Below, piece after piece: positions 37,354 through 46,765 of a stretch of DNA of 64,000 nucleotides; position 1 is the stretch's first letter, and the number at the start of each line of letters is the position of its first letter. The stretch covers positions 1 to 64,000 of the forward strand of contig CAMLKG010000026.1 in the NCBI GenBank assembly GCA_946480695.1. The letters are read 5' to 3'. Below the pieces are notes generated by a model. That model worked only from the letters and a program-made list of their open reading frames with translations. It was not told the DNA's origin and did no database searches. The stretch is from an uncultured Cellvibrio sp. GTDB lineage: Bacteria; Pseudomonadota; Gammaproteobacteria; Pseudomonadales; Cellvibrionaceae. A program made the translations under genes and the position numbers.

Positions 37354-38585
37354 ATTCCGCCATCAATTTTCCCGCTTGGTTGCGCGCTGACGGACGCAAG
37401 GGTATTCGCAACGTCATTGTGGTGGCTTACCTGGTTGAATGCGCACACCATGTTTCGCGCATGATTGTGAATCGCGCGGGCACCCATGATGGAAATTTTT
37501 CCGGGGATGTACATTTAATTGGTTTCCCCGGTTGTTATCCGAACCAATACGCGTACGACATGATGCGCGCTATGTGCACCCATCCGAACGTCGGCGGGGC
37601 GTTATTGGTTTCGCTCGGTTGCGAAAGCATGAACCGCGAAAAATTGTTAAACGATATTCGCGCAAGCGGACGCCCCGCCGAATTATTGGTTATCCAGGAG
37701 GCGGGCGGGACCAGGGCTACCGTCCAGGCCGGGCTCGATGCGGTTGCGCGCTTGCAAATGCGAGCGGCGCAGGTTGAACGCGTGCCCATGTATTTGCACG
37801 AATTGGTTGTCGGCACCATTTGCGGTGGCTCCGATGGCACCAGTGGCATCACCGCTAACCCGGCGGTCGGGCGTTGTTTTGATGCGCTGGTCGCCGCCGG
37901 CGCAACCTGCATTTTTGAAGAGACTGGTGAATTAATCGGTTGTGAAACCATCATGGCCGATCGCGCCATCACACCCCAATTGGGGCTGGAAATTGAAGCC
38001 TGTGTGGCCAAGGCCGAACATTATTATCGGGTGATGGGCTTTGGCAGTTTTGCGCCGGGCAATGCGGATGGCGGTTTGACAACACTCGAAGAAAAATCCA
38101 TGGGTGCCTACTCGAAATCCGGCTCATCGCCGATTAGCGGTTTGATTAAGCCCGGCGATATTCCACCCACGGGCGGTTTGTATTTGCTCGATGTGGTTCC
38201 CGACGGCGAGCCGCGTTTCGGTTTTCCCAATATTTCGGATAACGCCGAAATTGTGGAATTAATTGCCTGCGGTTCGCATGTCATTTTATTTACGACCGGT
38301 CGCGGTTCGGTGGTGGGTTCGGCGATTTCTCCGGTTATCAAGGTTTGCGCAAACCCGGAAACCCATCGCCGCCTGGCGGAAGACATGGATGTGAATGCGG
38401 GCCGTATCCTGGAGGGCGAAGCAACGCTCAACCAAGTGGGTGAAGAAATCTTGCAAACCGTTATCGATGTGGCGTCGGGCAAGCGCAGTGTTTCGGAAGA
38501 ACTCGGGCACCAGGAATTTATCCTGACGTACAAAGCCTTTGAACCGATTGGGCCGAATTGCTTGCCGGTTCGGCAAATTGCGTAA
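37350..38585 (+). CDS. UxaA C-terminal family large subunit, probable L-fuconate dehydratase
   Basis: 411 residues. GD_AH_C-type domain: ADGRKGIRNVIVVAYLVECA, GFPGCYPNQYAYDMM, SLGCESMN, TICGGSDGTSGITANPAVG, and FTTGRGSVVGSAISPVIKVC. Conserved Cys residues could hold an iron centre, as in UxaA. With the SAF subunit it would dehydrate L-fuconate to 2-keto-3-deoxy-L-fuconate, a step more often done by enolase-superfamily fuconate dehydratases. The substrate is inferred from its neighbours. Confidence 0.82.
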   Translation: MNSAINFPAWLRADGRKGIRNVIVVAYLVECAHHVSRMIVNRAGTHDGNFSGDVHLIGFPGCYPNQYAYDMMRAMCTHPNVGGALLVSLGCESMNREKLLNDIRASGRPAELLVIQEAGGTRATVQAGLDAVARLQMRAAQVERVPMYLHELVVGTICGGSDGTSGITANPAVGRCFDALVAAGATCIFEETGELIGCETIMADRAITPQLGLEIEACVAKAEHYYRVMGFGSFAPGNADGGLTTLEEKSMGAYSKSGSSPISGLIKPGDIPPTGGLYLLDVVPDGEPRFGFPNISDNAEIVELIACGSHVILFTTGRGSVVGSAISPVIKVCANPETHRRLAEDMDVNAGRILEGEATLNQVGEEILQTVIDVASGKRSVSEELGHQEFILTYKAFEPIGPNCLPVRQIA

Positions 38586-38614
38586 TTTATTTTTAATTCA
38601 AAGAAAAAAACGCT

Positions 38615-39343
38615 ATGAAACGCTTGGAAGGAAAAACTGCACTGATCACCGCTGCCGCCCAGGGCATTGGTCGTGCCAGCGCTGAATTATTTGCGAGTGA
38701 AGGTGCACGTGTTATCGCAACCGATATTAATGCGGAGGGATTGAACTCATTGCACGGATGCGAAACCCATCGCCTTGATGTGTTAAAGGCAGACGATGTT
38801 AAATTGCTCTGCGAACAAATCGGCCCGGTCGATATTTTATTTAACTGCGCCGGTTATGTGCACAACGGCACCATCCTTGAGTGCAATGAAAACGATTGGA
38901 ATTTTTCCTTCGATTTAAATGTGAGTTCCATGTATCGCACAATTCGCGCGGTACTGCCCGGTATGGTTAACAACGGCGGCGGTTCCATTATCAATATGTC
39001 TTCCGTCGCCAGTTCTATCAAAGGCGCGCCCAATCGCTTTGCGTACGGAATGACCAAGGCGGCAGTGATAGGTTTGACCAAAGCGGTCGCTGCCGACTTC
39101 GTAACCCAAGGCGTGCGCTGCAATGCAATTTGCCCCGGCACGGTACAAACGCCCTCGCTCGAACAACGTATGCAAGCGACGGGCGATTACGAAACCGCGT
39201 ATAAAAATTTTGTCGCACGCCAACCCATGGGGCGGTTGGGAAGCGCGCGGGAAATGGCGGAGTTGGCGCTTTACCTGGCCAGCGACGCCGCATCATTTAC
39301 TACCGGCACTATCAATATTATTGATGGCGGCTGGAGCAATTAA
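38615..39343 (+). CDS. SDR-family 2-keto-3-deoxy-L-fuconate dehydrogenase
   Basis: 242 residues. Classical short-chain dehydrogenase: nucleotide-binding TAAAQGIGRA (residues about 12-21), acidic ATDINAEG selecting NAD, NCAG, catalytic MSSVASS with Tyr-x3-Lys in YGMTK. Closely resembles the KDF dehydrogenase/DHRS6 group. Expected to oxidise 2-keto-3-deoxy-L-fuconate to the 2,4-diketo acid, feeding the hydrolase encoded next (18-nt gap). Confidence 0.85.
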   Translation: MKRLEGKTALITAAAQGIGRASAELFASEGARVIATDINAEGLNSLHGCETHRLDVLKADDVKLLCEQIGPVDILFNCAGYVHNGTILECNENDWNFSFDLNVSSMYRTIRAVLPGMVNNGGGSIINMSSVASSIKGAPNRFAYGMTKAAVIGLTKAVAADFVTQGVRCNAICPGTVQTPSLEQRMQATGDYETAYKNFVARQPMGRLGSAREMAELALYLASDAASFTTGTINIIDGGWSN

Positions 39344-39361
39344 TGTTTAAAGAGATTTTTT

Positions 39362-40207
39362 ATGAAGTTACTTCGTTACGGAATTGCTGGACAGGAACGC
39401 CCCGGTATTTTGGATGCGCAGGGCAATGTGCGTGACTTGTGTTCAGTGGTATCGGATATTAACGGCAAAGCCTTGAGCGAAGAAACCCTGAAAAAAATTG
39501 CCAGTATCCATATTGAATCACTGCCGGTAGTCAATGAGCCGGGTCGTATTGGTCCCTGTGTGAATGGTGTTGGCAAATTTATTTGTATCGGATTGAACTA
39601 TGCGGATCACGCCGCTGAATCCGGCCTGGATGTCCCCGCCGAGCCAGTGGTATTTATGAAAGCCACCAGCGCCATCACCGGTCCCAACGATAATATTATT
39701 AAGCCGCGCAATTCCACCAAGCTGGATTGGGAAGTGGAGTTAGGCATTGTGATCGGTAAACATGCCAGTTACGTTGAACCTGGTGAGGCGATGGAATATA
39801 TCGCCGGCTACTGCGTTATCAATGATGTGTCCGAGCGCAACTTCCAATTGGAGCGCGGTGGCCAGTGGGACAAGGGAAAGGGGTGTGATAGTTTCGGCCC
39901 AATCGGACCTTATCTCGTAACCCGGGATGAGGTTGCCAATCCACTGGATTTAACGTTGTGGCTAAAGGTTAACGGCAAGATTTTCCAGAACGGTTCGACG
40001 AGCAAAATGGTGTTTGGCCCCGCATTCCTGGTGCATTACCTCTCGCAGTTTATGAGTTTGCAGCCGGGGGATATAATCAGCACCGGCACTCCGCCCGGTG
40101 TCGGCCTCGGCCAGAAACCGCCGGTTTATTTGAATGAAGGTGATGTGGTGGAATTGGGCATTGAAGGAATGGGTGTGCAGAGACAGGTTGTCGCCAATGC
40201 GAAATGA
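39362..40207 (+). CDS. FAH-family 2,4-diketo-3-deoxy-L-fuconate hydrolase
   Basis: 281 residues. Fumarylacetoacetate hydrolase fold: KFICIGLNYADHAAESG, FMKATSAITGPNDNI, metal-binding DWEVELGIVIGK (ExE), GYCVINDVSERNFQ and the closing GDIISTGTPPGVGLG. In this pathway it would cleave the diketo acid to pyruvate and L-lactate, completing an aldolase-free route. The gene order SDR then FAH supports that substrate. Confidence 0.87.
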   Translation: MKLLRYGIAGQERPGILDAQGNVRDLCSVVSDINGKALSEETLKKIASIHIESLPVVNEPGRIGPCVNGVGKFICIGLNYADHAAESGLDVPAEPVVFMKATSAITGPNDNIIKPRNSTKLDWEVELGIVIGKHASYVEPGEAMEYIAGYCVINDVSERNFQLERGGQWDKGKGCDSFGPIGPYLVTRDEVANPLDLTLWLKVNGKIFQNGSTSKMVFGPAFLVHYLSQFMSLQPGDIISTGTPPGVGLGQKPPVYLNEGDVVELGIEGMGVQRQVVANAK

Positions 40208-40210
40208 CAA

Positions 40211-40248
40211 GTGCCTTCCGGCGCCCTTTGCAAAACGCCCGGAGGCAC
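40211..40248 (+). promoter_or_regulatory. Intercistronic hairpin, weak terminator or processing site
   Basis: Imperfect stem GTGCCTTCCGGCG (40211-40223) with CGCCCGGAGGCAC (40236-40248), two small bulges and a 12-nt loop. No T run follows directly, so it may lower rather than stop expression of the next gene. Confidence 0.5.
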
Positions 40249-40291
40249 CCCGAATAAAAACGTTAAATAAAATTTTTTAGGGAACCTTACC

Positions 40292-41656
40292 GTGAAAAAA
40301 TTCCAGCTACCGGCACACATAGTCCTCGCTGCCGCAACCATATTTACCGCAAACTATCCTGCCCATGCTGAACCGGCAAGCGAAGCAGTCGCGCAAAAAG
40401 CGGCGCCCGAACCTGTCGCCGCGGGTAAGCCCCAAGGCATTCATCTTTACCGGGGTGGCCCGTTAGCATCCTGGCATATCTTTATTGAAAACTACGAGCG
40501 CCAGCAACTGTTGAGCGGTGCGTCCGCCGCTTTACCGAAAGGTGATGTGACCATCCACACCAGCGATAAAGATTCACAGGGCGATGCGCTTACCTTCCAT
40601 TGGAAAGATACCTGGCGTGCCGGTATGACATTGGAATCCGGTAAACCGCTTAACCTGGCGGCGCAGGTAAAAACCGGTGTGCTTGCGTTGGATATTAAAA
40701 TCAATGAACTCACCAAAGGTGGTATTTCCTTCAAAATGGAATGCAAAGAAGAGGGATGCGATCGCCAGGTGCCTTTTACATTGAAAGCACGCGAACTTGT
40801 CGGTAAAGGCTGGCAAAAGATTTACGTCCCTTTAAATTGCTTCAAGCAGGAGCAGGATGATTTCAGCGCGGTGACCATGCCATTTGCATTGGAAACCGGT
40901 GGCGCGGGTGAGGTTGCGGTCGCCAATGTTGAATTGCTGGCCAGCGCACCCACCGACGTTACCCTGCATACTTGCGCTGACTATCGCACCCAATCCGTTA
41001 CACCGGATATGTTGAACGAATGGTGGGCCATTGATTGGTGGTTGCCTCGCCATCAGCAAAAAATTGCCGATGCAAAGGCAATCCTGGCTAAGGGTGGAAA
41101 AATTGATGTGTTGGTGATTGGCGATTCCATTACCCAAGGCTGGGAAAAAGAAGGCCTGGCCGCCTGGAATAAATACCTTGCGCCACTTAACGCGTTTGGA
41201 ATCGGCTTTGGTGGGGATCGCACCGAGAACGTGCTCTGGCGTCTACAGCACGATGCGGTTACCGGCTTGGATCCCAAAGTGGCGGTATTGATGATCGGTA
41301 CTAATAATGCGGGGCATCGCCGCGAAAATCCGCAAACCACCGCCGCCGGGATCAAGAAAATTCTGGAAGAGCTACAACAGCGCTTACCCAATACCAAAAT
41401 TTTGCTGCTGGCAATTTTCCCGCGCGATGCAAAACCCGATGGCGAATTGCGTTTGATCAATGAACGGGTTAACGCGATTATTAAAAACTATGCGGATAAC
41501 CGGCGCGTATATTTCGCTAATATCAATTCAGTGTTCCTGACGAAGGACGGCACACTGGAAGAAAACGTTATGCCGGATTTATTGCATCCCCATGAACTCG
41601 GTTATGAGTTATATGCAAAAGCGCTGGTCCCGGAATTAAACAAACTGCTTAAATAA
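40292..41656 (+). CDS. Secreted SGNH/GDSL esterase with N-terminal galactose-binding-like domain
   Basis: 454 residues. Signal peptide ends near residue 27 (HAEP). Residues about 70-225 resemble the ExoP galactose-binding-like domain found at the C-terminus of some GH3 glucosidases. Residues about 260-454 are an SGNH hydrolase: block I VLVIGDSITQGW (Ser), GFGGDRTENV, GTNNAGHRR, and DLLHPHELGYE (Asp/His). Probably deacetylates a polysaccharide. It starts with GTG after AGGGA. Placed after the fucose genes, it may release acetyl groups from fucose-bearing plant or algal polymers; this is inference. Confidence 0.78.
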   Translation: MKKFQLPAHIVLAAATIFTANYPAHAEPASEAVAQKAAPEPVAAGKPQGIHLYRGGPLASWHIFIENYERQQLLSGASAALPKGDVTIHTSDKDSQGDALTFHWKDTWRAGMTLESGKPLNLAAQVKTGVLALDIKINELTKGGISFKMECKEEGCDRQVPFTLKARELVGKGWQKIYVPLNCFKQEQDDFSAVTMPFALETGGAGEVAVANVELLASAPTDVTLHTCADYRTQSVTPDMLNEWWAIDWWLPRHQQKIADAKAILAKGGKIDVLVIGDSITQGWEKEGLAAWNKYLAPLNAFGIGFGGDRTENVLWRLQHDAVTGLDPKVAVLMIGTNNAGHRRENPQTTAAGIKKILEELQQRLPNTKILLLAIFPRDAKPDGELRLINERVNAIIKNYADNRRVYFANINSVFLTKDGTLEENVMPDLLHPHELGYELYAKALVPELNKLLK

Positions 41657-41809
41657 TAGGGAATTGCTCGCTATCACTGTATAGCGAGTGTGTTCCTGTC
41701 GTGTAATTCTGCTGTAACAATCCTGTCATAGAGTGCTCGCCCATATCGTGCGGCGGGCGTTTTTCTGCTGAGCGAAATTTTTCCTTACCATTATCAGCAG
41801 AGATTCCTT

Positions 41810-43540
41810 ATGTCCCCCAAACACCACAAACATTTGCACTACAACGTGGCCCTGGTTGATAAATTATGGAATTTGAAACGGTTATGTGAAACCCATTTAA
41901 AAATGCACATCCCGTTAAATATGGTGCTTAAGGATGAAGAATATCGGGCTGAGCTATTGGAAAAAGCCCTTCAGGCGAATAACCCTGAACTAACCCAACT
42001 GGTGTGGGAAGTCCGCCAAATGGAAGATTCGATTGTGACCGCACTCAGCGCGGGGGAAGAGTTTAAACCCCGGCGAAAATCCCGCAGTGCGTTCAAACTC
42101 GGCTATTTGGCGGCATTTGCCTGTTCCTTATTATTAATAATGAGCGGTTATTTATTGCGTTCTTTCTTACCCTTAAATGCCGGTGAAGTATTCATGCTGA
42201 AAGCTGTCAGCCAAAGCCAGGTTAAATTGGCAGCGGGCAAAAAGGAGCAGCTTACCCCTGTCCCCGGAGGGCAATTGGTACGCGCCGCCACGCCGTTATT
42301 TCGTGTGCATGGTTCCAATACGGTCGGCGAAAAACTGGCTCCGCGTTTAGTGGAGGCTTATTTCATGGCTCGCGGCGCCAGCAATATCAAAAGCCGGCAA
42401 GGCAATACCCCCGTAGAAAAAGCGGTAAGTGCAGAACTCAACGGTCGCATCGAATTTATTGAAATACATGCGCATGGTTCAAGCACGGCGTTTGCGGATT
42501 TATTGCAAGGCAATGCCGAATTGGGAATGTCGTCGCGCCGTATTAAAGAACAGGAGCGCGAACAACTGTTGCCCGGGAGCGGCGACCTAACCGAACCCGG
42601 CGCTGAACAGATTATCGGCCTGGATGGTTTGGCCATTATTACCGATACCAATAATCCGCTGAAAAAGCTTTCCTTGCCGGAGCTGGTAAAAATTTTTTCC
42701 GGCGAGGTAACTAATTGGTCGCAATTGGGTGGGCAAAACCTGCCTGTTAAAATCTACGCGCGCGATGAAAATTCCGGCACCTGGGATTCATTTAAAAGCA
42801 TGGTGCTGGAACCTGCCAAGGCAAGTCTGGCGGCGACGGCTATACGCGTGGAGTCAAGCAGCGAGTTATCTGATACCGTCGCGCAAGAGCTGGGCGCTAT
42901 AGGTTTTATCGGATTGCCTTATGTGCGGCGCGCCAGGCTCATTGCCATTTCCGCCACCAAAGCATCCAAGGCTATATTGCCGACGCATTTCACCGTGAGT
43001 ACGGAGGATTATCCACTCGCGCGCCGGTTGTATTTTTATCTGCCGCAAAAAAATATTAACCCCGATGCCGAAGAGTTTGTGAAATTCAGTGCAACCGAAC
43101 GCGGGCAAAGTATTGTGGAAGACATCGGGCTGGTATCGCAGAATATTAAAACCGGACAGCCATTTAATAATAATTTTTATCCGCAGGAAATGCGTGGCCT
43201 TACACTGCGCTCGCAACGGCTGTCGATTAATTTTCGTTTTAAAGATGGCAGCGATGAGCTGGATACCAAGGCAATTAATGATTTGGAGCGCCTGGTGAAA
43301 TATATGCAAGTGAATGCGCCCAAGCGTGTGCAATTGTTCGGCTTTTCAGATAGTGAAGGGGATGAATCGGAAAACCGGGCATTGTCATTGCGCCGTGCGC
43401 AGGTTGTTGAACAACATTTAATTGCGCGCGGGATTTATCCATTGGTTGCACGCGGTATGGGCGAGGAAGCGCCATTGGCGAGCAGCAATACGGAAGAGGG
43501 CAGGCGAATGAACCGCCGGGTTGAGGTGTGGGTCCTTTAG
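41810..43540 (+). CDS. PstS-like phosphate-binding domain fused to OmpA-like domain
   Basis: 576 residues. A cytoplasmic N-terminal region (1-93) ends in a basic stretch (RRKSRS) and one membrane helix (about 97-117). Residues about 165-450 match periplasmic PstS-type binding proteins (FRVHGSNTVGEKLAPRLVEAY, KIFSGEVTNWSQLGG, YARDENSGTWDSFKS). Residues about 465-576 form an OmpA peptidoglycan-binding domain (INFRFKDGSDELD, NRALSLRRAQVVEQHL). It would be anchored in the inner membrane and tethered to peptidoglycan. No pst transport genes are adjacent. Confidence 0.85.
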   Translation: MSPKHHKHLHYNVALVDKLWNLKRLCETHLKMHIPLNMVLKDEEYRAELLEKALQANNPELTQLVWEVRQMEDSIVTALSAGEEFKPRRKSRSAFKLGYLAAFACSLLLIMSGYLLRSFLPLNAGEVFMLKAVSQSQVKLAAGKKEQLTPVPGGQLVRAATPLFRVHGSNTVGEKLAPRLVEAYFMARGASNIKSRQGNTPVEKAVSAELNGRIEFIEIHAHGSSTAFADLLQGNAELGMSSRRIKEQEREQLLPGSGDLTEPGAEQIIGLDGLAIITDTNNPLKKLSLPELVKIFSGEVTNWSQLGGQNLPVKIYARDENSGTWDSFKSMVLEPAKASLAATAIRVESSSELSDTVAQELGAIGFIGLPYVRRARLIAISATKASKAILPTHFTVSTEDYPLARRLYFYLPQKNINPDAEEFVKFSATERGQSIVEDIGLVSQNIKTGQPFNNNFYPQEMRGLTLRSQRLSINFRFKDGSDELDTKAINDLERLVKYMQVNAPKRVQLFGFSDSEGDESENRALSLRRAQVVEQHLIARGIYPLVARGMGEEAPLASSNTEEGRRMNRRVEVWVL

Positions 43541-43559
43541 CTCCCCAATAAATAGCAGG

Positions 43560-43577
43560 GCCCTGCGTGCGCAGGGC
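43560..43577 (+). terminator. Terminator after PstS-OmpA gene
   Basis: GCCCTGCG-TG-CGCAGGGC (43560-43577), followed by TTTCTT. The gene that follows is on the opposite strand, so it may serve both sides. Confidence 0.65.
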
Positions 43578-43615
43578 TTTCTTGCAATCGGGCATTCGCG
43601 GAAGAAAACAGGTTT

Positions 43616-44002
43616 TTAATGGGATTTTAATAGCCAGTGTTTTGCGCGTTCCGTATCGCTAAAAATGCGGCCATGTCCCATCAGGCGATTGGCGAGTACA
43701 TCGCGGATAAACTCAGTGGTTTCTCGGGTGCGGGGATTGTTGTCCACCCAGGCGATTCGATGTTTTTTAGTGATGCCTAATTTTTTAAACATCGCTGGAT
43801 AATTTAACGCATCGAGTGTGCTTACAGTGCTGTGCAGGTTCTGTTCCCCGAGGATGTTGTAACACTGGTAACGCTCACAGGCTTGGGCGATTTGTTGCCA
43901 CAAATCCATTGCTCCCTCAGAACTCCCCAGCCCTTCCACATGAACATGGATATAGTTTTCCTTGTGGCTGATGGTAATTTCGTATTCCAATTGGGTTTCC
44001 AT
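43616..44002 (-). CDS. Unknown small protein, STAS-like
   Basis: 128 residues. The pattern YEITISHKENYIHVHVEGLG, then IAQACERYQCYNILGEQNL and ERAKHWLL resembles small STAS/SpoIIAA-like proteins with alternating strands and helices. No catalytic residues are evident. The start at ATG 44002 is preferred over a TTG at 44008; GGAAG lies about 9 nt upstream. It sits directly downstream of the GST gene (2-nt gap), so they form an operon. Confidence 0.65.
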   Translation of the reverse strand: METQLEYEITISHKENYIHVHVEGLGSSEGAMDLWQQIAQACERYQCYNILGEQNLHSTVSTLDALNYPAMFKKLGITKKHRIAWVDNNPRTRETTEFIRDVLANRLMGHGRIFSDTERAKHWLLKSH

Positions 44003-44004
44003 AA

Positions 44005-44694
44005 TCAATTACTTCCAGTTCGTAAATCCGCGATCAATTTTCCCGCGGCGAGAATGCCTGCTTCATGGTCAGGTTCGCGCCAGGTTTCTTTCAGGCCACC
44101 GGAATACCATTCCTGCATTGCCGGTAACGCCAATAACAATTGCAAATAATCCGCTGCGGCGCCGTTGGCCTTAAGCCCATAGGTTTGGAAACGGAAGGCC
44201 ACCGGGGCAAAGAACGCATCCACCGCCGTAAAACTTTTTCCCGCCAGGAAAGGGCCACCATTAGCTTCCAGGCCCTGGTTCCATAATTCATTCACACGAT
44301 CTATATCGTTTTGCAACGCCGGGTTTATCCCGTGCAATCGGATTCGATGGCCGCAACTCATACCGCATTGGCTACGCAGGGACTGGAAGCCGGAATGCAT
44401 TTCCGCACACGCCGAGCGAGCCCAGGCGCGCGCGCCTTTGTCGCTGGGCCAAACACGGGGGTAACTTTCAGCCACATATTCAATAATTGCCAATGAATCC
44501 CACACAACTTGTTTGCCATCCACCAGGCAGGGCACCCGTCCATTCGGGGAAAAACTGCGATAACTTGCCCAACTGCTTCCCGCTTCCAATGGGTGCAGTT
44601 GCTCACTAAAGGGAATATCCAGCGCGCGCATCAACACCCAGGGGCGCAAAGACCAGGAGGAGTAGTTTTTATTGGCGATATGAAGGGTATACAT
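44005..44694 (-). CDS. Glutathione S-transferase family protein
   Basis: 229 residues. N-terminal thioredoxin-like domain with KNYSSWSLRPWVLMRALDIPF (Ser near the catalytic position) and NGRVPCLVDG, VVWDSLAIIEYVAESYP; C-terminal helical domain with FLAGKSFTAVDAFFAPVAFR. Similar proteins are annotated as GST-like stress or detoxification enzymes. The substrate cannot be predicted. Confidence 0.85.
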   Translation of the reverse strand: MYTLHIANKNYSSWSLRPWVLMRALDIPFSEQLHPLEAGSSWASYRSFSPNGRVPCLVDGKQVVWDSLAIIEYVAESYPRVWPSDKGARAWARSACAEMHSGFQSLRSQCGMSCGHRIRLHGINPALQNDIDRVNELWNQGLEANGGPFLAGKSFTAVDAFFAPVAFRFQTYGLKANGAAADYLQLLLALPAMQEWYSGGLKETWREPDHEAGILAAGKLIADLRTGSN

Positions 44695-44836
44695 CGGCAG
44701 ATTCCTTTTTTTCAGGCATGAAAATTAACATAAATCTTCCGGACGATGCAGGTGTTAACCAAATCCAACAACAGATTTGTTCACATCCACTGCCTGGTTA
44801 GGCCGCAAACCGCCAGGCGGGTTCCGGTCGTTCCAG

Positions 44837-45916
44837 TTATGGCACGCACTCTATGGCCGCAAGGCTCCATTCAATGGCTTGGGAATAATGGTGCTCCGGC
44901 AATACATCACCTAGCAACACCAGGGTTTCACGTACTTCAGTAATGTTGTTACCCAGGATGTTGATATGGCCTACCTTGCGCCCTTGCCGGACTTCCTTGC
45001 CATACCAATAGGTGCGTGCATAGGAAAGGTCGCGCCAGGCCGGGTTATATTCGGTACCGATGAGATTAATCATCACATTGTGACCAATAATTTGCGGCCC
45101 GGGGGTGGGCATCCCGGCAACAGCGCGCAGATGGTATTCAAACTGGCTGATACTGGCACCGGCCTGGGTCCAGTGGCCCGAGTTGTGTACGCGTGGGGCC
45201 AATTCATTAATCAATAATTTATCCCCGACGCGGAAGGTTTCCATGGCCATGACGCCGACATAATCCAGCGCGTTCAAAATGTTGCCGAGCATTTCCTCCG
45301 CCTGTGCTTGCAAGGGTTGCAAGCGGGGGAGCGAGGCCACAGAGGCGTACAGGATTCCATTTAAATGGAGGTTCAGGGTCAGCGGATAAAAGACGCAATC
45401 ACCGGCGGCGTTACGTACGCCTACCAGGGAAACTTCCTCATCAAAATTTATCGCTTGTTCGGCAATGGCTTCGCCTTGCCAGTCATCGGGTACCTGGTCG
45501 TCATCGGTGCGTAACCAATGTTGGCCACGACCGTCATAACCACCGGTACGGCGTTTTAACAAAACCCGCTCGCCCAGTTGATCGCGCAATTCGTTAGCAG
45601 TGATATCGCCCGCCACATTGCGCCAGGGAGCCGTTGCTATACCGAGGGAGTCGATCAGTTCCTTTTGGGTTTTTCGATCCGCCAGCCGGCCGAAGATATT
45701 TTGGTTAATAAAGCGGGGATGCTGTGCCAGCGTATGAGTAACCAGCGTATCCGGCCATTGTTCGCGTTCGGCAGTTACCAGGTCGTCATCCGCCAATACC
45801 GGCGCTGTTGCTTCATTTATATCAATCGGGCGTACATCCAGATCGAGCGGCATACCGGCGTGTTTTAACATCGCACCCAATTGGCCCGCACCCAAAACCC
45901 AAATACGTTGGCTCAT
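44837..45916 (-). CDS. purK: N5-carboxyaminoimidazole ribonucleotide synthase
   Basis: 359 residues. ATP-grasp enzyme of purine synthesis, converting AIR, bicarbonate and ATP to N5-CAIR. Motifs: IWVLGAGQLGAMLKHAGMPL at the N-terminus, LLKRRTGGYDGRGQHWL (ATP-binding), EVSLVGVRNAAGD, INELAPRVHNSGHWTQ. GAGG ribosome-binding site. It follows purE by 19 nt, as in many gammaproteobacteria. Confidence 0.95.
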   Translation of the reverse strand: MSQRIWVLGAGQLGAMLKHAGMPLDLDVRPIDINEATAPVLADDDLVTAEREQWPDTLVTHTLAQHPRFINQNIFGRLADRKTQKELIDSLGIATAPWRNVAGDITANELRDQLGERVLLKRRTGGYDGRGQHWLRTDDDQVPDDWQGEAIAEQAINFDEEVSLVGVRNAAGDCVFYPLTLNLHLNGILYASVASLPRLQPLQAQAEEMLGNILNALDYVGVMAMETFRVGDKLLINELAPRVHNSGHWTQAGASISQFEYHLRAVAGMPTPGPQIIGHNVMINLIGTEYNPAWRDLSYARTYWYGKEVRQGRKVGHINILGNNITEVRETLVLLGDVLPEHHYSQAIEWSLAAIECVP

Positions 45917-45935
45917 AGCAACCTCGGCAATAGCT

Positions 45936-46427
45936 TTATTGATCGCGAGGATCAGGATTATCCAGTACCGACTGGGTTTGGTCGTGGCGGAATTGGTCTA
46001 TTTTTGCAGCCAGGGCGGGGTCAGTTACCGCCAGGATCTGGCAAGCCAGCAAACCGGCATTGAATGCACCCGCGACACCTATAGCCAGGGTGCCCACGGC
46101 AACCCCTTTCGGCATTTGTACAATGGAATAAAGGCTATCGACCCCGCTCAATGCCTTGCTTTGTACAGGGACACCCAACACCGGCAAACGGGTGTGTGCA
46201 GCGACCATACCCGGTAAGTGGGCGGCACCGCCGGCACCGGCGATAATCACGGCATAGCCGTTAGCGACCGCAGATTCAGCAAACCCAGTCAGCTTTTGCG
46301 GAGTGCGATGGGCGGATACCACCTCGGTGTGATACTCAACCCCCATTTGCTCCAGTATTTCCACTGCTGCTTGCATGGTGGCCCAATCGCTCTTGGAGCC
46401 CATAATCACTGCGACTTTTCTTGCCAT
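45936..46427 (-). CDS. purE: N5-CAIR mutase
   Basis: 163 residues, usual length. Converts N5-CAIR to CAIR. Motifs [39 protein letters not shown] and GVPVQS are all conserved. The start was set at ATG 46427; the longer frame adds a non-homologous 25-residue extension. Forms an operon with purK. Confidence 0.95.
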   Translation of the reverse strand: MARKVAVIMGSKSDWATMQAAVEILEQMGVEYHTEVVSAHRTPQKLTGFAESAVANGYAVIIAGAGGAAHLPGMVAAHTRLPVLGVPVQSKALSGVDSLYSIVQMPKGVAVGTLAIGVAGAFNAGLLACQILAVTDPALAAKIDQFRHDQTQSVLDNPDPRDQ

Positions 46428-46765
46428 ATCAAAATGCCTGAGTGCATAAAACCCATAGTTTAGGCCCGGGAACCAGGCCTGTAACAGAAAAAAGGCGCGC
46501 ATCTTACCACGTTAGCAAAGTGATACCTAAAGGATTTACCTGGCCTGGTTATTCCATTTTATTGCGTATATGTCTGATATTATGACATCATCCAACCAGG
46601 CCCCGTTTCGCTTCCCATAGACCAAAAACCCTATGCCCCAACAAGGCGTTAATAATTAGAACACCTATGGATTTGGAAAGCCTCATGGATTCCGGCGGGG
46701 CTTTATCAACTGGTATCAGCGCAAAATAAGAAATTACATTTAATAAATTGTTCGGTTGATTAAAC
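46428..46765. other. Divergent intergenic region, purE and AraC-type gene
   Basis: 338 bp without a supported gene. It must hold the promoters for purEK (leftward) and for the regulator at 46766 (rightward). I see no convincing operator or RNA structure. Confidence 0.6.
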
